Position numbers and translations under genes: made by a program | Shown: one piece after another, positions 6,233 to 6,532 of the stretch | Layout: the number at the start of each line of letters is the position of its first letter | Position numbering within the stretch: position 1 is the stretch's first letter | Assembly (NCBI GenBank): GCA_023387135.1 | Contig: JAEWIK010000276.1 | Span: 1 to 6,532 of the forward strand | Source: Actinomycetes bacterium | GTDB taxonomy: Bacteria > Actinomycetota > Actinomycetes > Propionibacteriales > Propionibacteriaceae | DNA length: 6,532 bases | Direction of reading: 5' to 3' | Notes under the pieces: model-generated | The model's database searches: none | What the model saw: only the letters and a program-made list of their open reading frames with translations | What the model was told of the DNA's origin: nothing

Positions 6233-6432
6233 GGCGGGAGCGCTCTTTCTGGTCGCGGGTAGGAGCTTCCTCCCCGGCCAGGCGCTAACGCTAGCGGCTC
6301 GGCGCGCCGCCCGTGACGACCGTGCCGATTTGGTGGCAGAACGGGCTGCCGAATTGTTGACGGCCGGGGCAGAATGGCTGTCACCTGCGTGGGCCAATCG
6401 CAGGAACGAGTGGCTGCGACCGGGAGGCACCG
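6233..6432. other. Divergent intergenic region with putative promoters
   Basis: This separates the protease gene (minus) from a plus-strand unit at 6433. It contains the palindrome at 6283-6296, described separately. On the minus strand TAGCGT (6293-6288) could be a -10 box overlapping that palindrome, though its -35 is poor. On the plus strand TTGACG (6357-6362) looks like a -35 box, but no good -10 follows at normal spacing. No gene is supported here. Confidence 0.45.
6283..6296. promoter_or_regulatory. Putative TetR-type operator upstream of the protease gene
   Basis: CGCTAACGCTAGCG matches its own reverse complement at 12 of 14 positions. CTAAC/GCTAG-type palindromes in divergent regions are typical binding sites of TetR-family repressors. 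It lies 51 bp upstream of the protease start and about 140 bp before a gene whose beginning also fits a TetR-family protein. It differs from the GTTACGGTA operator at 4707-4734, so a different regulator is likely. Confidence 0.45.
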
Positions 6433-6474
6433 ATGATGTCTTTCACGACCGTCCTCGAGGCGAGGACTCGCTGA
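6433..6474 (+). CDS. Putative 13-residue leader peptide
   Basis: ATG at 6433 follows GGGAGG (6422-6427) with good spacing and encodes MMSFTTVLEARTR before TGA at 6472-6474. The stop shares its A with the ATG of the next frame (TGATG), an arrangement typical of translational coupling. The peptide is unlike anything I recognise. It could be a true leader, or the ribosome binding site could serve another purpose. A frame error joining it to the next gene cannot be excluded. Confidence 0.35.
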   Translation: MMSFTTVLEARTR

Positions 6475-6532
6475 TGCCCGCGGGACGGGAGCGCGCCGCC
6501 CGCGAGTGGCGGGCCGACAAGCGCGACGCCGT
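6474..6532 (+). CDS. Start of a gene cut by the window end, possibly TetR-family
   Basis: ATG at 6474 has GAGGA (6462-6466) at 7-nt spacing and stays open to the window end, giving 19 complete codons. The residues (MPAGRERAAREW then RADKRDA) are strongly basic. The KRDA pattern followed by a Val codon resembles the N-terminal arm leading into helix 1 of TetR-family regulators, and the TetR-type palindrome upstream agrees. That identity is inference from few residues. It is divergent from the protease gene and would plausibly control it. Confidence 0.5.
   Translation, partial: MPAGRERAAREWRADKRDA

Noticed and set aside
6233..6430. 66-codon N-terminal extension of the protease
   Set aside because: Polar Ser/Ala/Arg-rich composition unlike the rest of the protein; it overlaps the operator and promoter region, and the CPBP homology begins after it.
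1..6532. CRISPR array, tRNA, insertion sequence or toxin-antitoxin pair
   Set aside because: No regularly spaced repeats, cloverleaf, transposase motifs or paired small genes were found on either strand by eye.

Overview
The window is about 6.5 kb of very GC-rich DNA. Codons end mostly in G or C, GTG starts are used, and the regulators are of LuxR and TetR type. This points to a high-GC actinomycete (Streptomyces or Streptosporangiales-like); the sequence alone does not fix the genus. There are five substantial genes plus the first codons of a sixth. I see no tRNA, rRNA, CRISPR array, insertion sequence or phage module. It reads as chromosomal accessory DNA made of small, separately regulated units.

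Left part (1-1803): the 3' portion of a large copper enzyme gene that begins before the window. The visible protein runs from hydrophobic membrane segments, through a cupredoxin domain with a complete type-1 copper site, to a two-domain module matching copper nitrite reductase (NirK/AniA type). All type-1 and type-2 ligands and both catalytic residues (Asp and His) are recognisable. It converges on the next gene, with a probable shared terminator in the 56-bp gap.

Middle (1804-4186): a 659-residue LuxR-type regulator on the minus strand with a long helical N-terminal region and no visible ATP-binding loop. Its upstream region of about 400 bp ends in a perfect 14-bp hairpin. It also carries a short plus-strand reading frame of 22 codons with a strong ribosome binding site, possibly a leader peptide or part of a small RNA.

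Right part (4187-6532): a small membrane protein (minus) and a TetR-family regulator (plus) are divergent. Their overlapping promoters sit on a near-perfect 21-bp palindrome with a repeated GTTACGGTA core, the standard layout of a TetR repressor controlling itself and its neighbour. The TetR gene converges, with a 4-bp gap, on a gene for a CPBP-family (CAAX-like) intramembrane protease. Beyond it, a 240-bp divergent region holds a second palindrome of TetR-operator type. It leads to a plus-strand gene cut by the window end, whose first residues fit the start of another TetR-type regulator and which is preceded by a 13-codon frame overlapping its start codon.

The strongest candidates for novelty are the membrane-cupredoxin-NirK fusion and the two short upstream reading frames. 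No complete new multi-gene system is evident.
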